Shown: positions 33,299-42,043 of the stretch, piece after piece
Layout of the letters: the number at the start of each line of letters is the position of its first letter
Position numbering within the stretch: position 1 is the stretch's first letter
From: Planifilum fimeticola
GTDB taxonomy: Bacteria > Bacillota > Bacilli > Thermoactinomycetales > DSM-44946
NCBI RefSeq assembly: GCF_003001905.1
Contig: NZ_PVNE01000017.1
Location: forward strand, 1-64,000
Reading direction: 5' to 3'
DNA length: 64,000 nucleotides
Position numbers and translations under genes: made by a program
Notes under the pieces: generated by a model
The model's database searches: none
What the model saw: only the letters and a program-made list of their open reading frames with translations
Told to the model about the DNA's origin: nothing

Positions 33299-34300
33299 TC
33301 ATTTCACTGCTTCAATCCGCTCCACCATGTCCCCGAAACGGTCCCTGTATTTTTCATAGACCGGCTGAACCGCCTTCCGGAACGCTTCCAGATCCAAGTC
33401 CTTCGCCTCCACCACTTTCCCGCCTTTTTTGATGAAATCCTCCTTTTGTTCCTTTTCCATCTCCTGATTGATCTGACGCTGAACCTCGGCAAATTCTCTC
33501 CCTTTTTCAACGAGAACCTGCTGCACATCCTCCGGAAGCGATTCGAACTTGTCTTTATTCATCAAAAGTGGTGCCGCCGCATAGTAAATGCCGACTTCGC
33601 TCAAATGATTCTGCACTTCATACAATTTGGTGGAGTGGAAGACACCGTAAGAGGAGTCCAAACCGTCCACGACATGCTGCTGCAGGGAGGTGTACACCTC
33701 CGGGAAGGCGATCGGAGTCGGATCGGCTCCCAGGGCTCTGTATGTCTCCACATAGACGTCGTTTTCCACCGTCCGCATCTTCATTCCCTTCAAGTCCTCC
33801 GGAGAGCGGATCGGCCTCTTGTTATTGGTTAGATGGCGCATCCCGTTTTCCCAGATGCCGAGGGCTTTAAATCCCGCCTTTTCCAGCTCGCCCATCAGCT
33901 CTTGACCGATCTCCCCATCCAGCGTCTTGTACACATGGTCCAGGTCTCGGAACAAGAAGGGCATCTCCAATACCGAAAATTCCTCCACGAAATTACCGAC
34001 AGGCCCCGCGGTAACCACCGTCATATCCAGTGACCCGAGCTGCACTTGCTCGATGATTTCCCTCTCGCCGCCCAATTGCCCGTTTCCGTATATTTCGAAT
34101 TTGACTTTGCCGCCGGTCTCCTTTTCCACCGCCTCGGCAAACTGATTGAATCCCTTCGCGTAGGAATGCTCCTCCGGAGCGATGTGACCCACCTTGAGCA
34201 CGATTTCTCCGTCTCCGGCGTCACTTTTCCCTCCGCATCCCGTCGACAGGAGGGCGAATAAAAAAATAATGGAAGCCGTTGCGAAAAGGCGCTTTTTCAC
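33299..34300 (-). CDS. dctP: TRAP transporter substrate-binding lipoprotein (DctP)
   Basis: This 333-residue DctP-family receptor contains the conserved arginine region LKGMKMRTVEN and FPEVYTSLQQHVVDG. GTG 34300 gives a lipoprotein signal ending LLSTGC (Cys22), suiting a Gram-positive cell. AAAGGGGG lies 10 nt upstream. It heads dctPQM, which sits between ypjA and ypjB, genes that are adjacent in Bacillus. No sensor kinase/regulator is nearby. Confidence 0.94.
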   Translation of the reverse strand: MKKRLFATASIIFLFALLSTGCGGKSDAGDGEIVLKVGHIAPEEHSYAKGFNQFAEAVEKETGGKVKFEIYGNGQLGGEREIIEQVQLGSLDMTVVTAGPVGNFVEEFSVLEMPFLFRDLDHVYKTLDGEIGQELMGELEKAGFKALGIWENGMRHLTNNKRPIRSPEDLKGMKMRTVENDVYVETYRALGADPTPIAFPEVYTSLQQHVVDGLDSSYGVFHSTKLYEVQNHLSEVGIYYAAAPLLMNKDKFESLPEDVQQVLVEKGREFAEVQRQINQEMEKEQKEDFIKKGGKVVEAKDLDLEAFRKAVQPVYEKYRDRFGDMVERIEAVK

Positions 34301-34340
34301 GGATGAGCAACCCCCTTTTTCAGGAAAAACGACTACCATG

Positions 34341-34370
34341 AGTATACATCAAATACTTTTTAAGAGTCAA
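34341..34370 (-). promoter_or_regulatory. Promoter of dctPQM
   Basis: TTGACT (34370-34365) and TATACT (34346-34341) are 18 nt apart, about 40 nt before dctP. A second candidate, TTGACG-17-TATGAA, lies just upstream. The stretch 34301-34430 is unusually AT-rich for this window. Confidence 0.75.
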
Positions 34371-34474
34371 ATTTTTTCATATTTACTTAATAAATTTGCG
34401 TCAATTTTAACCTCCGCCCCTCCCGTTTTTCCAACCCCACAATCCCGGGAGGGAAAACCCTCCCGGAAGCCTTC

Positions 34475-35113
34475 TTACATGCCGACCAACCGGAAGCTCC
34501 ATTTCCGCTCCTCCCTTGGCGGGAGCCCGAGCCGGGCAAACAGGAGCAGACTGACGAAGGAGAGCCCCAGGGTGAAAAGCCCGATCCATCCGTCCAGATG
34601 GCTGATGGATGCCGGCAGCCAGGGATGGATATCCAGGAGGTAGTCCATCCCGTCGTTCAACAGGGTCCAACTTCCGACCAGCACCAAGTGATGTCGCTGA
34701 TAAGTAAAAAACCGGCTGTACAGGATCGCCTCCACCGCCATCCCCGTATGGGAGAACATCAGCATCCAGTCCGTCCAGTGCAGGGATTCCAAAAAGGGTT
34801 CGGTGGCCGCGATTCCCCCCAGGAGAATGACGGCCACCGCCCAAACCCCGTACTTGAACAGCGTAACGGCGGCGAAGGCCTCGATGAGGGGGCTCCTCCT
34901 CCGGAGGGCGTACAGCAGCAGCACCAGGGTAAAAGCGCTGCTGGCCGTAGGACTGTCCGGAACGAACAGATTGAGCCAGCTTGCGGTCGTCATCAGCTGA
35001 TCCTTGTACCAGTAAAATCCGTAGATGGACCCGAGCAGGTTGACCGCAAAGAGCGACCACAACATCCAGGGACGATCCAGGTTATCCATCAAAAACCCGC
35101 GCAGCGGAACCAA
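34475..35113 (-). CDS. ypjA: DUF1405 membrane protein YpjA
   Basis: This 212-residue protein has about six hydrophobic segments (for example LFAVNLLGSIYGFYWYKDQL and GVWAVAVILLGGIAATEPFL). The family (DUF1405) is of unknown function and is always near qcrABC in Bacillales. The start is TTG 35113, with AAGGGGG 8 nt upstream; an ATG nine codons later is possible. It has its own transcript, since a strong terminator lies before it. Confidence 0.88.
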   Translation of the reverse strand: MVPLRGFLMDNLDRPWMLWSLFAVNLLGSIYGFYWYKDQLMTTASWLNLFVPDSPTASSAFTLVLLLYALRRRSPLIEAFAAVTLFKYGVWAVAVILLGGIAATEPFLESLHWTDWMLMFSHTGMAVEAILYSRFFTYQRHHLVLVGSWTLLNDGMDYLLDIHPWLPASISHLDGWIGLFTLGLSFVSLLLFARLGLPPREERKWSFRLVGM

Positions 35114-35133
35114 TCGGTCATCCCCCTTCACGC

Positions 35134-35160
35134 AAAAAAGCCCGGGCCGAGCGGCCCGGG
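35134..35160 (-). terminator. Intrinsic terminator after qcrABC
   Basis: CCCGGGCC (35141-35148) pairs with GGCCCGGG (35153-35160), loop GAGC. Six T follow on the minus strand (35139-35134). Confidence 0.93.
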
Positions 35161-35169
35161 TGCGATTTT

Positions 35170-35955
35170 TTATTTCTGCTTGGCCAGCCATTCGGCCAGC
35201 TTCTTTTTCTCCTCGTCCGTTCCCTGGAAGGTACCGGGAGGCATGGCTCCCCGGCCGTTGTCGATGATCTGCATGATGTCCTCAGCCTTCAACTTCTTCC
35301 CGACGCCGAGAAGGGACGGTCCGTTTACCCCTTCCAGGTTTTCGCCGTGACACTGGGCACAGGCTTGATTCTTGTAAATATCCGTATAGGCGGGATCATC
35401 GGGGGCGACGATTTCGCCGCCGCCATCCCCTCCACCCGAGGGGGCGGATGCCATCTGTTTCTCGTGCTCATCCACGGCTTGCCAGGTGAGAATCACCATG
35501 GCCACGAGCGTCAATACCATCAAGCCCGTGGTAACCGGCCGCTTGAGGGGACGCCGTTCCTTGCTCCGGTCCAGCCAAGGAGCCAAAAGGAGAGCGGTAA
35601 AGGCGATCCCCGGGATCACCACCGTGCCGATCACCACGAAGGGGCCGGCAGCCCACTTAAACTTGAGCAGCTGGTACAAAAACAGGAAGTACCAGTCGGG
35701 AACGGGAATGTAGCTGGTATCGTTCGGGTCGGCCAGTTTTTCGAGGGGCGGTTCCTCCACCATCACCAGCGTCATGAACCCGACGAGAACAACGACAGCC
35801 ACCATCCACTCTTTCAGGAGAAAGTTGGGGAAAAACGGCTCCGTCCTGCCGGGGAACTCGGAATAATCCTTCGGGGCCGGCTTGGGCCCGTTGGCGCGAA
35901 CCTTCGAATCCCCGACATAAATAATTTCCTTGTGGTTTCCATTATCGTGTGCCAA
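35170..35955 (-). CDS. qcrC: Menaquinol:cytochrome c reductase cytochrome b/c subunit
   Basis: This 261-residue protein fuses the C-terminal part of cytochrome b (subunit IV-like, with three helices; PDWYFLFLYQLLKF) to a C-terminal cytochrome c domain. The haem motif is CAQCH and the Met ligand lies in AMPPGTF. It is part of the bc complex that oxidises menaquinol. The start is TTG 35955, with GGGGGGAG upstream. The menaquinone genes in this window supply its substrate. Confidence 0.95.
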   Translation of the reverse strand: MAHDNGNHKEIIYVGDSKVRANGPKPAPKDYSEFPGRTEPFFPNFLLKEWMVAVVVLVGFMTLVMVEEPPLEKLADPNDTSYIPVPDWYFLFLYQLLKFKWAAGPFVVIGTVVIPGIAFTALLLAPWLDRSKERRPLKRPVTTGLMVLTLVAMVILTWQAVDEHEKQMASAPSGGGDGGGEIVAPDDPAYTDIYKNQACAQCHGENLEGVNGPSLLGVGKKLKAEDIMQIIDNGRGAMPPGTFQGTDEEKKKLAEWLAKQK

Positions 35956-35981
35956 GCGATCTCCCCCCTAACGCGTTCGCC

Positions 35982-36653
35982 TTATAGCGGCCCGGAGATG
36001 CCCTGTCTCCGGATCAGGAAAAAGTGGGCTCCTAACAGCGCCAACAAGGCTGCCGGGAGGAAAAACACGTGGAGAGCAAAGAATCGGGCCAGCGTCCGCG
36101 CTCCGACGATATCCCCTCCCAGTAGGAAAGAGGCGATGGTCGGACCGATGACCGGGACGGACGCCGCGATTTCAACCCCTACCTTGGTGGCGAAATACGC
36201 CTTGTTGTCCCACGGCAGCAGGTAACCGGTGAAGCCGAGCCCCAACATCACAAAAAAGAGCAGGATGCCGATCACCCAGTTGAATTCCCGGGGGTGCTTG
36301 TAGGCACCGGTGAAGAAGACGCGCAGGGTGTGGAGGAACAACATGACGATCGCCACGCTGGCGCCCCAGTGGTGCATTCCCCGGACGATTTGGCCGAAGG
36401 CCACTTCATTCTGCAAATATTTCACGCTCGCATGGGCGTGAACGATGTCCGGCACGTAGTACATCGTCAGAAACATCCCGGACAAAATCTGAATCACCAC
36501 GATGAAAAAGGTCAGACCGCCGAAACAATAGATGAACGCGGAAAAATAGTGGGCCGGGTTGACGTGCTCAGGCACCTCGTGATCGGCCAAGCCGCGCCAC
36601 ATCGGCGTAATGTCCAAACGGTGGTCCAACCAGTCATAGATCTTTCGCAGCAT
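35982..36653 (-). CDS. qcrB: Menaquinol:cytochrome c reductase cytochrome b subunit
   Basis: This 223-residue, four-helix cytochrome b6-type subunit has the haem-ligating histidines in helices with VRGMHHWGASVAIVMLFLHTLR and FFALHVFFLPAAL. It forms the membrane core and quinone sites of the complex. It starts 4 nt after qcrA. Confidence 0.96.
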   Translation of the reverse strand: MLRKIYDWLDHRLDITPMWRGLADHEVPEHVNPAHYFSAFIYCFGGLTFFIVVIQILSGMFLTMYYVPDIVHAHASVKYLQNEVAFGQIVRGMHHWGASVAIVMLFLHTLRVFFTGAYKHPREFNWVIGILLFFVMLGLGFTGYLLPWDNKAYFATKVGVEIAASVPVIGPTIASFLLGGDIVGARTLARFFALHVFFLPAALLALLGAHFFLIRRQGISGPL

Positions 36654-36657
36654 CCCA

Positions 36658-37188
36658 TTACACCCCCGTTCGCGGCAAGATCTTGCCCAGGAGGAGCCTT
36701 CCGTTCTCCACCTTCGTCTCGTACATGTCCAGGGGAGCCGTAGGTGGAGTACCGGGAATGTTCACCCCGTTTTCGTCGTACCGGCCGAAGTGGCACGGAC
36801 AAAAAAACTCGTTCTTGAATTGGGGATTGCCCTCCCATGTCACCGTGCATCCCAAATGCTTGCAGACGGGAGAGAGGGCGACGATTTCCCCGTTGGGGTT
36901 CTTCCGCACCCAGGCGGTCAGCTTCATCCCCTCTTTGGGCGTGTACCACCCGTCTTCCTGCTTGATGGAGAACTGGACGGATTTGTAGGTTTCGTTGAAT
37001 TCGTCGACGGGACCGACGTCGACAAACTCCGCTTCCGCCCCTTTTTTCGTCACGGGGTCGACGGCGAACCGAACCATCGGGTAAAGCATCACCGAGGCGA
37101 GGAATCCGCCCGTTCCCCCCAAGGTGTAAGTGAGGAATTTACGGCGGGAGATCCCCTTCTTTCGCCGCTCTTTCTCCTCTTCACTCAC
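36658..37188 (-). CDS. qcrA: Menaquinol:cytochrome c reductase Rieske iron-sulfur subunit
   Basis: This 176-residue protein has an RRKFL twin-arginine-like signal and an N-terminal anchor (about 18-40). The Rieske [2Fe-2S] ligands are C109 and H111 (CKHLGC) and C130 and H133 (CPCH). C114 and C132 are placed for the usual disulfide. GTG 37188 has GGGAGG about 12 nt upstream. It is the first gene of qcrABC, behind a good promoter. Confidence 0.96.
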   Translation of the reverse strand: MSEEEKERRKKGISRRKFLTYTLGGTGGFLASVMLYPMVRFAVDPVTKKGAEAEFVDVGPVDEFNETYKSVQFSIKQEDGWYTPKEGMKLTAWVRKNPNGEIVALSPVCKHLGCTVTWEGNPQFKNEFFCPCHFGRYDENGVNIPGTPPTAPLDMYETKVENGRLLLGKILPRTGV

Positions 37189-37259
37189 GACGCATCCGAC
37201 CTCCCTCTATACGGGTTAAACGTCCACCGGACCGGAACCATCAGCGCTAGGACATATCC

Positions 37260-37289
37260 ATGATAGCCAACCGTCTCACCGCATGTCAA
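37260..37289 (-). promoter_or_regulatory. Promoter of qcrABC
   Basis: TTGACA (37289-37284) and TATCAT (37265-37260) are 18 nt apart on the minus strand, about 70 nt before qcrA. Confidence 0.75.
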
Positions 37290-37324
37290 GAAAAGCGTCG
37301 CAACCTGCAGGCCTCGGGACTCTT

Positions 37325-37792
37325 TTAGCTTTCCTCGCCGGAGGCGTTTTCATCACTCACCCCCTGCCACAGGCCGACGATCCGTTCCTGCAGCACCTCC
37401 GCCCATTCATCGATCTCCTCCTCCGTCGCCTCTTCCCGGACGGGCAACGGATGAACCGTGATCTTTCCGCGATCTTCCGCCGCTTCCGCCAACTCCTCCG
37501 GCAAAATGACCACGAAATGATGAAAGGCCGAACGGACCAATTCCGCCAAGACGCTGCTCAGGTAGGCGCGAAAGGCTTCCCGATCCCCCCCTTCATAAGC
37601 GATCGCGGGCAGCAGAAGCAATCGTCCCGTGAGCGCCCTCTCCACCCGTTCCGCTACCGCTTCGACGATCCGCCTCTCTTCCAGGTGGATCTGCTTCTCC
37701 GAAAGGAAGAGGCGGTAAACCGGGAGGCAGAGAGTGTCGACATACGGAGCGACCTTCGTCCATTCTTCCTGATGCATCGTTGTCAATTGCAT
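37325..37792 (-). CDS. ypiF: DUF2487 protein YpiF
   Basis: This 155-residue soluble protein of the DUF2487 family is found next to qcrA in Bacillales; function unknown. The start ATG 37792 has AAAGGTG upstream. It follows ypiB after a terminator. A TATAAT lies in the terminator's left flank, so it may have its own promoter or depend on read-through. Confidence 0.85.
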   Translation of the reverse strand: MQLTTMHQEEWTKVAPYVDTLCLPVYRLFLSEKQIHLEERRIVEAVAERVERALTGRLLLLPAIAYEGGDREAFRAYLSSVLAELVRSAFHHFVVILPEELAEAAEDRGKITVHPLPVREEATEEEIDEWAEVLQERIVGLWQGVSDENASGEES

Positions 37793-37808
37793 GGAAAACA
37801 CCTTTCAC

Positions 37809-37837
37809 AAAAAAAATGCCCGGTCTTTTCCGAGCAT
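37809..37837 (-). terminator. Intrinsic terminator between ypiB and ypiF
   Basis: ATGCCCGG (37816-37823) pairs with CCGAGCAT (37830-37837), with one wobble. Eight T follow on the minus strand. Confidence 0.85.
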
Positions 37838-37848
37838 TATACCCTAAA

Positions 37849-38397
37849 TCACCTCTTTTGTTCCACCAGGTTCCGCCATTCTTCGGTTAATTGTAAAAAC
37901 TTCGCTTCGTCCCCTTCCGCCAAGGCCTGATCAATCTGCCGGTACAACTCGCGTTCACGAAAGTCCCTGATCGCCTGATCGAGGACGATCTCCGCCAACA
38001 GCCCCAACAGAGTGTCTTGAACAAGATCTTGTCTCTCCATGGGATTAACCTCCAATACTGCGGCGTATTCCGGACAAGCTGAACGGTCCTTGAAGTACAG
38101 GCCGATATAGATGTCTTCATGGGGACAGGAACGAATATCGTAAAACGCCGTCTCGACGTCCGTGCTCACCCGGTTGTTTTTTGTGAACTTGAAGGAGGTC
38201 ATGCGGATGCAGCGCGTCGATATCACAATCGTTTTTGGCAAATTTCTTAAGTTTTCAACAAAATGAACGCGTTTGAGCAGCTCATCGTCGGAGGAGAGGT
38301 AACTGAGCAGCCAGGCCGACTCACGCTTTCGAAGTTCATAACGATTCAAAAACCACTGGATAAAATCCTTCTTGTCGGATATGCTCACATCGCCCAT
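37849..38397 (-). CDS. ypiB: UPF0302 protein YpiB (IDEAL domain)
   Basis: This 182-residue protein has the UPF0302 N-terminal domain and a C-terminal IDEAL motif (LYRQIDQALAEGDEAKFLQL). In Bacillus, YpiB/LapC-type proteins are linked to control of lipopolysaccharide-like or biofilm functions, but the role is unsettled. The ATG at 38397 has GGGAGGA upstream. Position before ypiF-qcrA is conserved. Confidence 0.92.
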   Translation of the reverse strand: MGDVSISDKKDFIQWFLNRYELRKRESAWLLSYLSSDDELLKRVHFVENLRNLPKTIVISTRCIRMTSFKFTKNNRVSTDVETAFYDIRSCPHEDIYIGLYFKDRSACPEYAAVLEVNPMERQDLVQDTLLGLLAEIVLDQAIRDFRERELYRQIDQALAEGDEAKFLQLTEEWRNLVEQKR

Positions 38398-38492
38398 CGC
38401 AATCCTCCCTTCGACGATTGAATATTCCGCGATTTTCCGGCGGCGGTTTCCTCTTAATTCCTAAATTCCACACGACCGGCGGAATTTCCTCC

Positions 38493-39623
38493 TCACACCA
38501 TCCGGTTTCCAGATAAAGGATTTGAAAAGCGGTCGTCCAATCCCTCTTCGGTAAAGCCCGAAATGCCGGTGATCAGCGCATGTCCCTCATCGGTGACGGA
38601 CACCAGCTTCTCTCCGTCCGCTCCCTCTCCCATCCGGATAACCCCGAGATGCATCATCATCTTCAGAATCCGCCGCAGAAGGGATTCCGCCGTCTCGTAA
38701 TAATAGGGCTCGATCCAGCCGTTGACGGCCCTTTGGATCACCTCGACCGGGGTCCATCTTCCCCGCGCAAGGAGATCGATCCAGCGGACCACGACCGGGA
38801 GATGGGGAACGGGTTTTCGGTAGAGGCGCAGCCAAAAGCGGTACATCTCTTGGCCGGGTTCCGTTTCCTTATTTAATATTTTCCCCGCTCCTTTCTCCGT
38901 TAAACGGATCCATCCCGTTTCCTCTTCGGTGATGTAACCTTGGTAGTAGGCATAATCGTAGATCAGCGAAAACCGGTCGGGATACAAATGATACCGGCGC
39001 CCGAAACCGAATCTCCATCCCTTTTTTTCAACCGGTTTTTCCGGCACGATGAAGGTTTTGAACAGTTTCCGCTGATGCTGGCGATAAATCGCTCCATCCG
39101 CGGTGAGCGGCACCTCGTTATGCATCACGAAGGCCAGAAAGCGGCTCAGGTCCTGCGCAAGCATCCCCTGCTCATCGCGGTAGGCCACCGGTTCATCGCT
39201 GGCATCCTCCAGAAATTCCTCCGCAAACAGGCGATTGATCCGCTCCTTCAAATCCCTGGGAACCTGGTACAGGTGGCGCGTGCGCAGGGTGACCCCCGGA
39301 AACAGCCATCCCCTCTTGAGGAGCCAAAGGATCAGACTCCGGGAATCCCCCTCTTCCTCTCCCCAGGCGGCCTTCGCCTTGCCCAGGAGCTCCTCCATGC
39401 TGAATACGTCCCGATAATCAAAAAAAACCAATTGCAAAAAGCGGGTCTGAACCGCATCACACCCCCGTATCTGTTCGGCCAGCTCTTGTCTCCTGCCGAG
39501 ATGGCACAGGAGTGTTCGGATCAATTCGTTTTTGGAATGGACGCTCCCCTCGAATCCGTAAGTCTTCCGGATCCGGTTCAGCTGATCGATATCGGTGTAG
39601 GTCAACAGCTCGGCGAAGTTCAC
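38493..39623 (-). CDS. Uncharacterised protein, winged-helix/helicase-associated-like
   Basis: This 376-residue soluble, charged protein is without membrane segments. The N-terminal 80 residues (LNRIRKTYGFEGSVHSKNEL) and the repeated basic/aromatic helical segments recall helicase-associated (XPB/Ssl2 N-terminal) or winged-helix domains. The C-terminal segment LLRRILKMMMHLGVIRMGE looks like a wHTH. I cannot assign it firmly. GTG 39623 has GGGGAG upstream. It occupies the aroA-ypiB interval, where B. subtilis has ypiA. Confidence 0.8.
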   Translation of the reverse strand: MNFAELLTYTDIDQLNRIRKTYGFEGSVHSKNELIRTLLCHLGRRQELAEQIRGCDAVQTRFLQLVFFDYRDVFSMEELLGKAKAAWGEEEGDSRSLILWLLKRGWLFPGVTLRTRHLYQVPRDLKERINRLFAEEFLEDASDEPVAYRDEQGMLAQDLSRFLAFVMHNEVPLTADGAIYRQHQRKLFKTFIVPEKPVEKKGWRFGFGRRYHLYPDRFSLIYDYAYYQGYITEEETGWIRLTEKGAGKILNKETEPGQEMYRFWLRLYRKPVPHLPVVVRWIDLLARGRWTPVEVIQRAVNGWIEPYYYETAESLLRRILKMMMHLGVIRMGEGADGEKLVSVTDEGHALITGISGFTEEGLDDRFSNPLSGNRMV

Positions 39624-39777
39624 CGCTCATCTCCCCGTTTCCGCTTCTTTGGACGTTAGTGTGTGCAGAAACAGGGAAAATATGCCTTATTTGCCTCCCG
39701 TTCTCCTTTTCCTTCCGGGTCCCCTTTTCTTGAAATCCGCATAGGATGTGTTGGATACCGGGCAAAGGAGCACCCCC

Positions 39778-40374
39778 ATGATTGTATACCACGGGACCAA
39801 TCTGTTTTCCGCCAAGGTGATTCGACGATACGGCGTCTGGTTGTCGGTGCAGCGCCCTTTGACCGATTTCGGCCGGGGCTTTTATGTCACCTTTCATCTG
39901 AAGCAAGCAAAAAAATGGGCAAAGGTTCGGGCGCTGCACCCCCAGGTGCATCCCCTTCTGCTAAAGCGGCTCAAGATGTCCGAAGAGGACTTTTGGCAAC
40001 ATTCGGACACGCAACAGCCGGCCTATCTGATATTCCATCTGGACGTCGGCCGGCTGCGCACCCTGCGCGGCAAGGTCTTTCCCACTCCTCGCGATCCGGA
40101 ATGGCCGATATACCGCCGCCGTTGGGCATCCTTTGTCACCCGCTGCCGCGCAGGGATCCAACATCCCTATGATTTTGTCTACGGGCCGGTGGCGGGGTGG
40201 CACCGCCTCATCCCCGGTCGAATCCGTTTGGCTTTCCGCAAAGACCAATTATCCCTGAACAGCCCGCGCGCCCTTCAATGTCTGAGCGGCGGAACGGTGG
40301 TGGTCCTTTCGCAGACGAAGCCGAAAGCCGGGTTGAAGCTCAGGGAAAACGGGTATCTTCCATCCCGGCTGTGA
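39778..40374 (+). CDS. DUF3990-type, ADP-ribosyltransferase-like protein
   Basis: This 198-residue protein opens MIVYHGTNLF and continues to DFGRGFYVT (30-38), the two signatures I associate with DUF3990. That family is predicted to share the ADP-ribosyltransferase fold of toxins. A Glu-containing catalytic motif further on is not obvious. The ATG has AAAGGAG 7 nt upstream. It is a lone plus-strand gene, convergent with a zeta-like kinase gene. No antitoxin-like small gene is adjacent. Toxin, defence effector and regulatory enzyme are all open. Confidence 0.75.
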   Translation: MIVYHGTNLFSAKVIRRYGVWLSVQRPLTDFGRGFYVTFHLKQAKKWAKVRALHPQVHPLLLKRLKMSEEDFWQHSDTQQPAYLIFHLDVGRLRTLRGKVFPTPRDPEWPIYRRRWASFVTRCRAGIQHPYDFVYGPVAGWHRLIPGRIRLAFRKDQLSLNSPRALQCLSGGTVVVLSQTKPKAGLKLRENGYLPSRL

Positions 40375-40515
40375 AATTGATCTCCCTCTCGGGTACTCGG
40401 GACCCGGCCACCTCTGAACGCGCGTTGCCGCCCTCAATACAAGCGCTCAACCCTGTGAAGTAATCCTGACGGCACCCGCACCCGCGGGAAAAGACCAGAA
40501 AGCGCCGCGATCCCT

Positions 40516-41397
40516 TCAGGGGCCCGGCGGGTTCAAAACATCATCGGCCAAATCCGCTTTCCGGGCGATCTTCGCTTTCCTCTTTCGCCTCCCCCTCTGT
40601 CCTTTCTTCAAAAAGCGATCATACCGCCCCCCGTCCACATACTCCTTGGAGGCGATCAGTTTCGGACCCTTTTCCATATCATACACCCAATAGCAATCCA
40701 CACGGTCCTTGATGGCCTCCAACGTCCCCGGAACCAATCGATGGGTGATCTCGATGACGCGCGCAGGCACGGTTCTACCGGTGCGTCGCGCCCGCTCAAC
40801 GGCCCGCCGTTTGGCTATCCGGAGAGGGACATCGGCAACGAAAACCACTATTCTGTAGCCGGCCCCCCTCAAGCGCTCCACCAGCCGTATGTATTGACCC
40901 GTTCTGGCCATGGTCCCCTCATAGATGAAACTTTTGCGCTCCGACATCAGGCGCTTAAGCAGCAGGGCCCCGATATCGCAGGACTCCCGGTGCACGAGGC
41001 TGGCCGCGCGCTTCGGGTCCGTCTTTTGAAACCCTTTGTATTCGGGAATGCGAGCTTTCAATTCATCCGGGTCAATCAGTGCGGCTTTGATCCTCCGCTT
41101 CTTCAATTCCCTTTGAACAAGTCCCTTGCGGAGAGTTGTCTTTCCTGAAGCGGTGCCCCCGCCGATCAAGATGGCGATCGGAGCGCCTTTATGATGGCCT
41201 TCTGCTTTTTCCGCGATTCTCCTGACAATCTTCCTGTGCAGCCTGTGCCTCTCTTCCGTATATCGGCGGCCGACCGTGTGCATCATCTTGGTGTCTCTGA
41301 AAGGTTTTCGGGAGCGGACAAAAGGGTCGGCGTTCCCTCTCCGCAGCATGGCCGTGATGATCTTGATCCCCCGCTTCAGACAGAATTTGGCCGGCAT
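40516..41397 (-). CDS. Zeta-toxin-family P-loop kinase
   Basis: This 293-residue protein has Walker A GGGTASGKTT (79-88). A catalytic-type Asp lies in LIDPDELK (107-114) and paired arginines in RAVERARRTGRTVP (198-211), as in zeta/PezT kinases that phosphorylate UDP-N-acetyl sugars. The first 60 and last 35 residues are strongly basic and not part of the core. Start ATG 41397 (GGAG 8 nt upstream) is 4 nt after the membrane-protein gene; internal ATGs are possible. No epsilon/PezA antitoxin is seen. It may not be a toxin at all. Confidence 0.82.
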   Translation of the reverse strand: MPAKFCLKRGIKIITAMLRRGNADPFVRSRKPFRDTKMMHTVGRRYTEERHRLHRKIVRRIAEKAEGHHKGAPIAILIGGGTASGKTTLRKGLVQRELKKRRIKAALIDPDELKARIPEYKGFQKTDPKRAASLVHRESCDIGALLLKRLMSERKSFIYEGTMARTGQYIRLVERLRGAGYRIVVFVADVPLRIAKRRAVERARRTGRTVPARVIEITHRLVPGTLEAIKDRVDCYWVYDMEKGPKLIASKEYVDGGRYDRFLKKGQRGRRKRKAKIARKADLADDVLNPPGP

Positions 41398-41401
41398 GCG
41401 A

Positions 41402-41914
41402 TCAGCTCCGAAAATGGCGGATTTTCGCGCGGTGTCTGTCCGTTTCGCCCCGCTGGTCTCTGTCCACGATCCGGACTCCCCGTCCCGCCGTGTAGAGCAG
41501 AAGCGTCAGGAGAATCGTCGCTCCGGGAAGGAGATCGGGGTCCATGAGCCGAAAGATCCCGAGGGCATCCCCCATCAGCCCTTCCCAGGTAACTCGGACG
41601 GAGCGAACGATGGAAAGGGACGCCAAAGGGGGGGCCCAGCCGATCAGCACTGGCGCATGAACCGCCGCAAAAGCTCCCAAAGATCGCGCGTATGAGAGAC
41701 CGTACACGTGTTTGGCCGCCGAGCCCAATCCGGCGTATATGAGCGCGGTGATCGCTCCCGTGAGGATCGCGGTCCGCTCCAGTTGCGCGGATGCCAGTTC
41801 CGCGTCGGTGAACCAGTATCTGATGAAAAGGGGAAACAGCCATTCCTTGAGAAAGGCGACGGAGACGAGTACGAAAACCATCTCCGCCATCAGCGGTCCG
41901 ACCCTTCCATTCAT
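41402..41914 (-). CDS. Four-helix membrane protein of unknown function
   Basis: This 170-residue protein has four likely membrane segments (about 10-32, 49-66, 80-102, 130-146) and a basic C-terminal tail (RGETDRHRAKIRHFRS). I recognise no family. The ATG has an excellent GGGAGGGGGGAGG. It is the first gene of a two-gene unit with the zeta-like kinase, behind a consensus promoter and a leader hairpin. Coupling to the kinase suggests a joint role, such as anchoring or neutralising it. That is inference. Confidence 0.78.
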   Translation of the reverse strand: MNGRVGPLMAEMVFVLVSVAFLKEWLFPLFIRYWFTDAELASAQLERTAILTGAITALIYAGLGSAAKHVYGLSYARSLGAFAAVHAPVLIGWAPPLASLSIVRSVRVTWEGLMGDALGIFRLMDPDLLPGATILLTLLLYTAGRGVRIVDRDQRGETDRHRAKIRHFRS

Positions 41915-41955
41915 GCCTCCCCCCTCCCTTCCCTGTCAGGGTATGTCCCTCGCGC

Positions 41956-41985
41956 AAAAAAAAGAACCGCCCGTCGAGCAGGCGG
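41956..41985 (-). terminator. Terminator hairpin in the leader of the membrane protein/zeta-kinase unit
   Basis: CCGCC (41967-41971) pairs with GGCGG (41981-41985). On the minus strand TTC and eight T follow. It would end aroA read-through, but it also lies downstream of the unit's own promoter and 42 nt before its first gene, as an attenuator would. Confidence 0.8.
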
Positions 41986-42043
41986 ATGGCACAGAACGTG
42001 CACGATTATGGATAGGAGTGGAGAGAAACCATACTGTAGTTTC

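Noticed and set aside
39778-41397. DUF3990 and zeta-like genes as one toxin-antitoxin pair
   Set aside because: They are convergent on opposite strands with 141 nt between and separate signals, so they are not a co-transcribed pair.
41915-42043. Guanidine-II (mini-ykkC) or other known riboswitch in the zeta-unit leader
   Set aside because: Two small hairpins are present (GCAC/GTGC and CCGCC/GGCGG), but the loops are not the ACGR loops of that class and no other known consensus was recognised.
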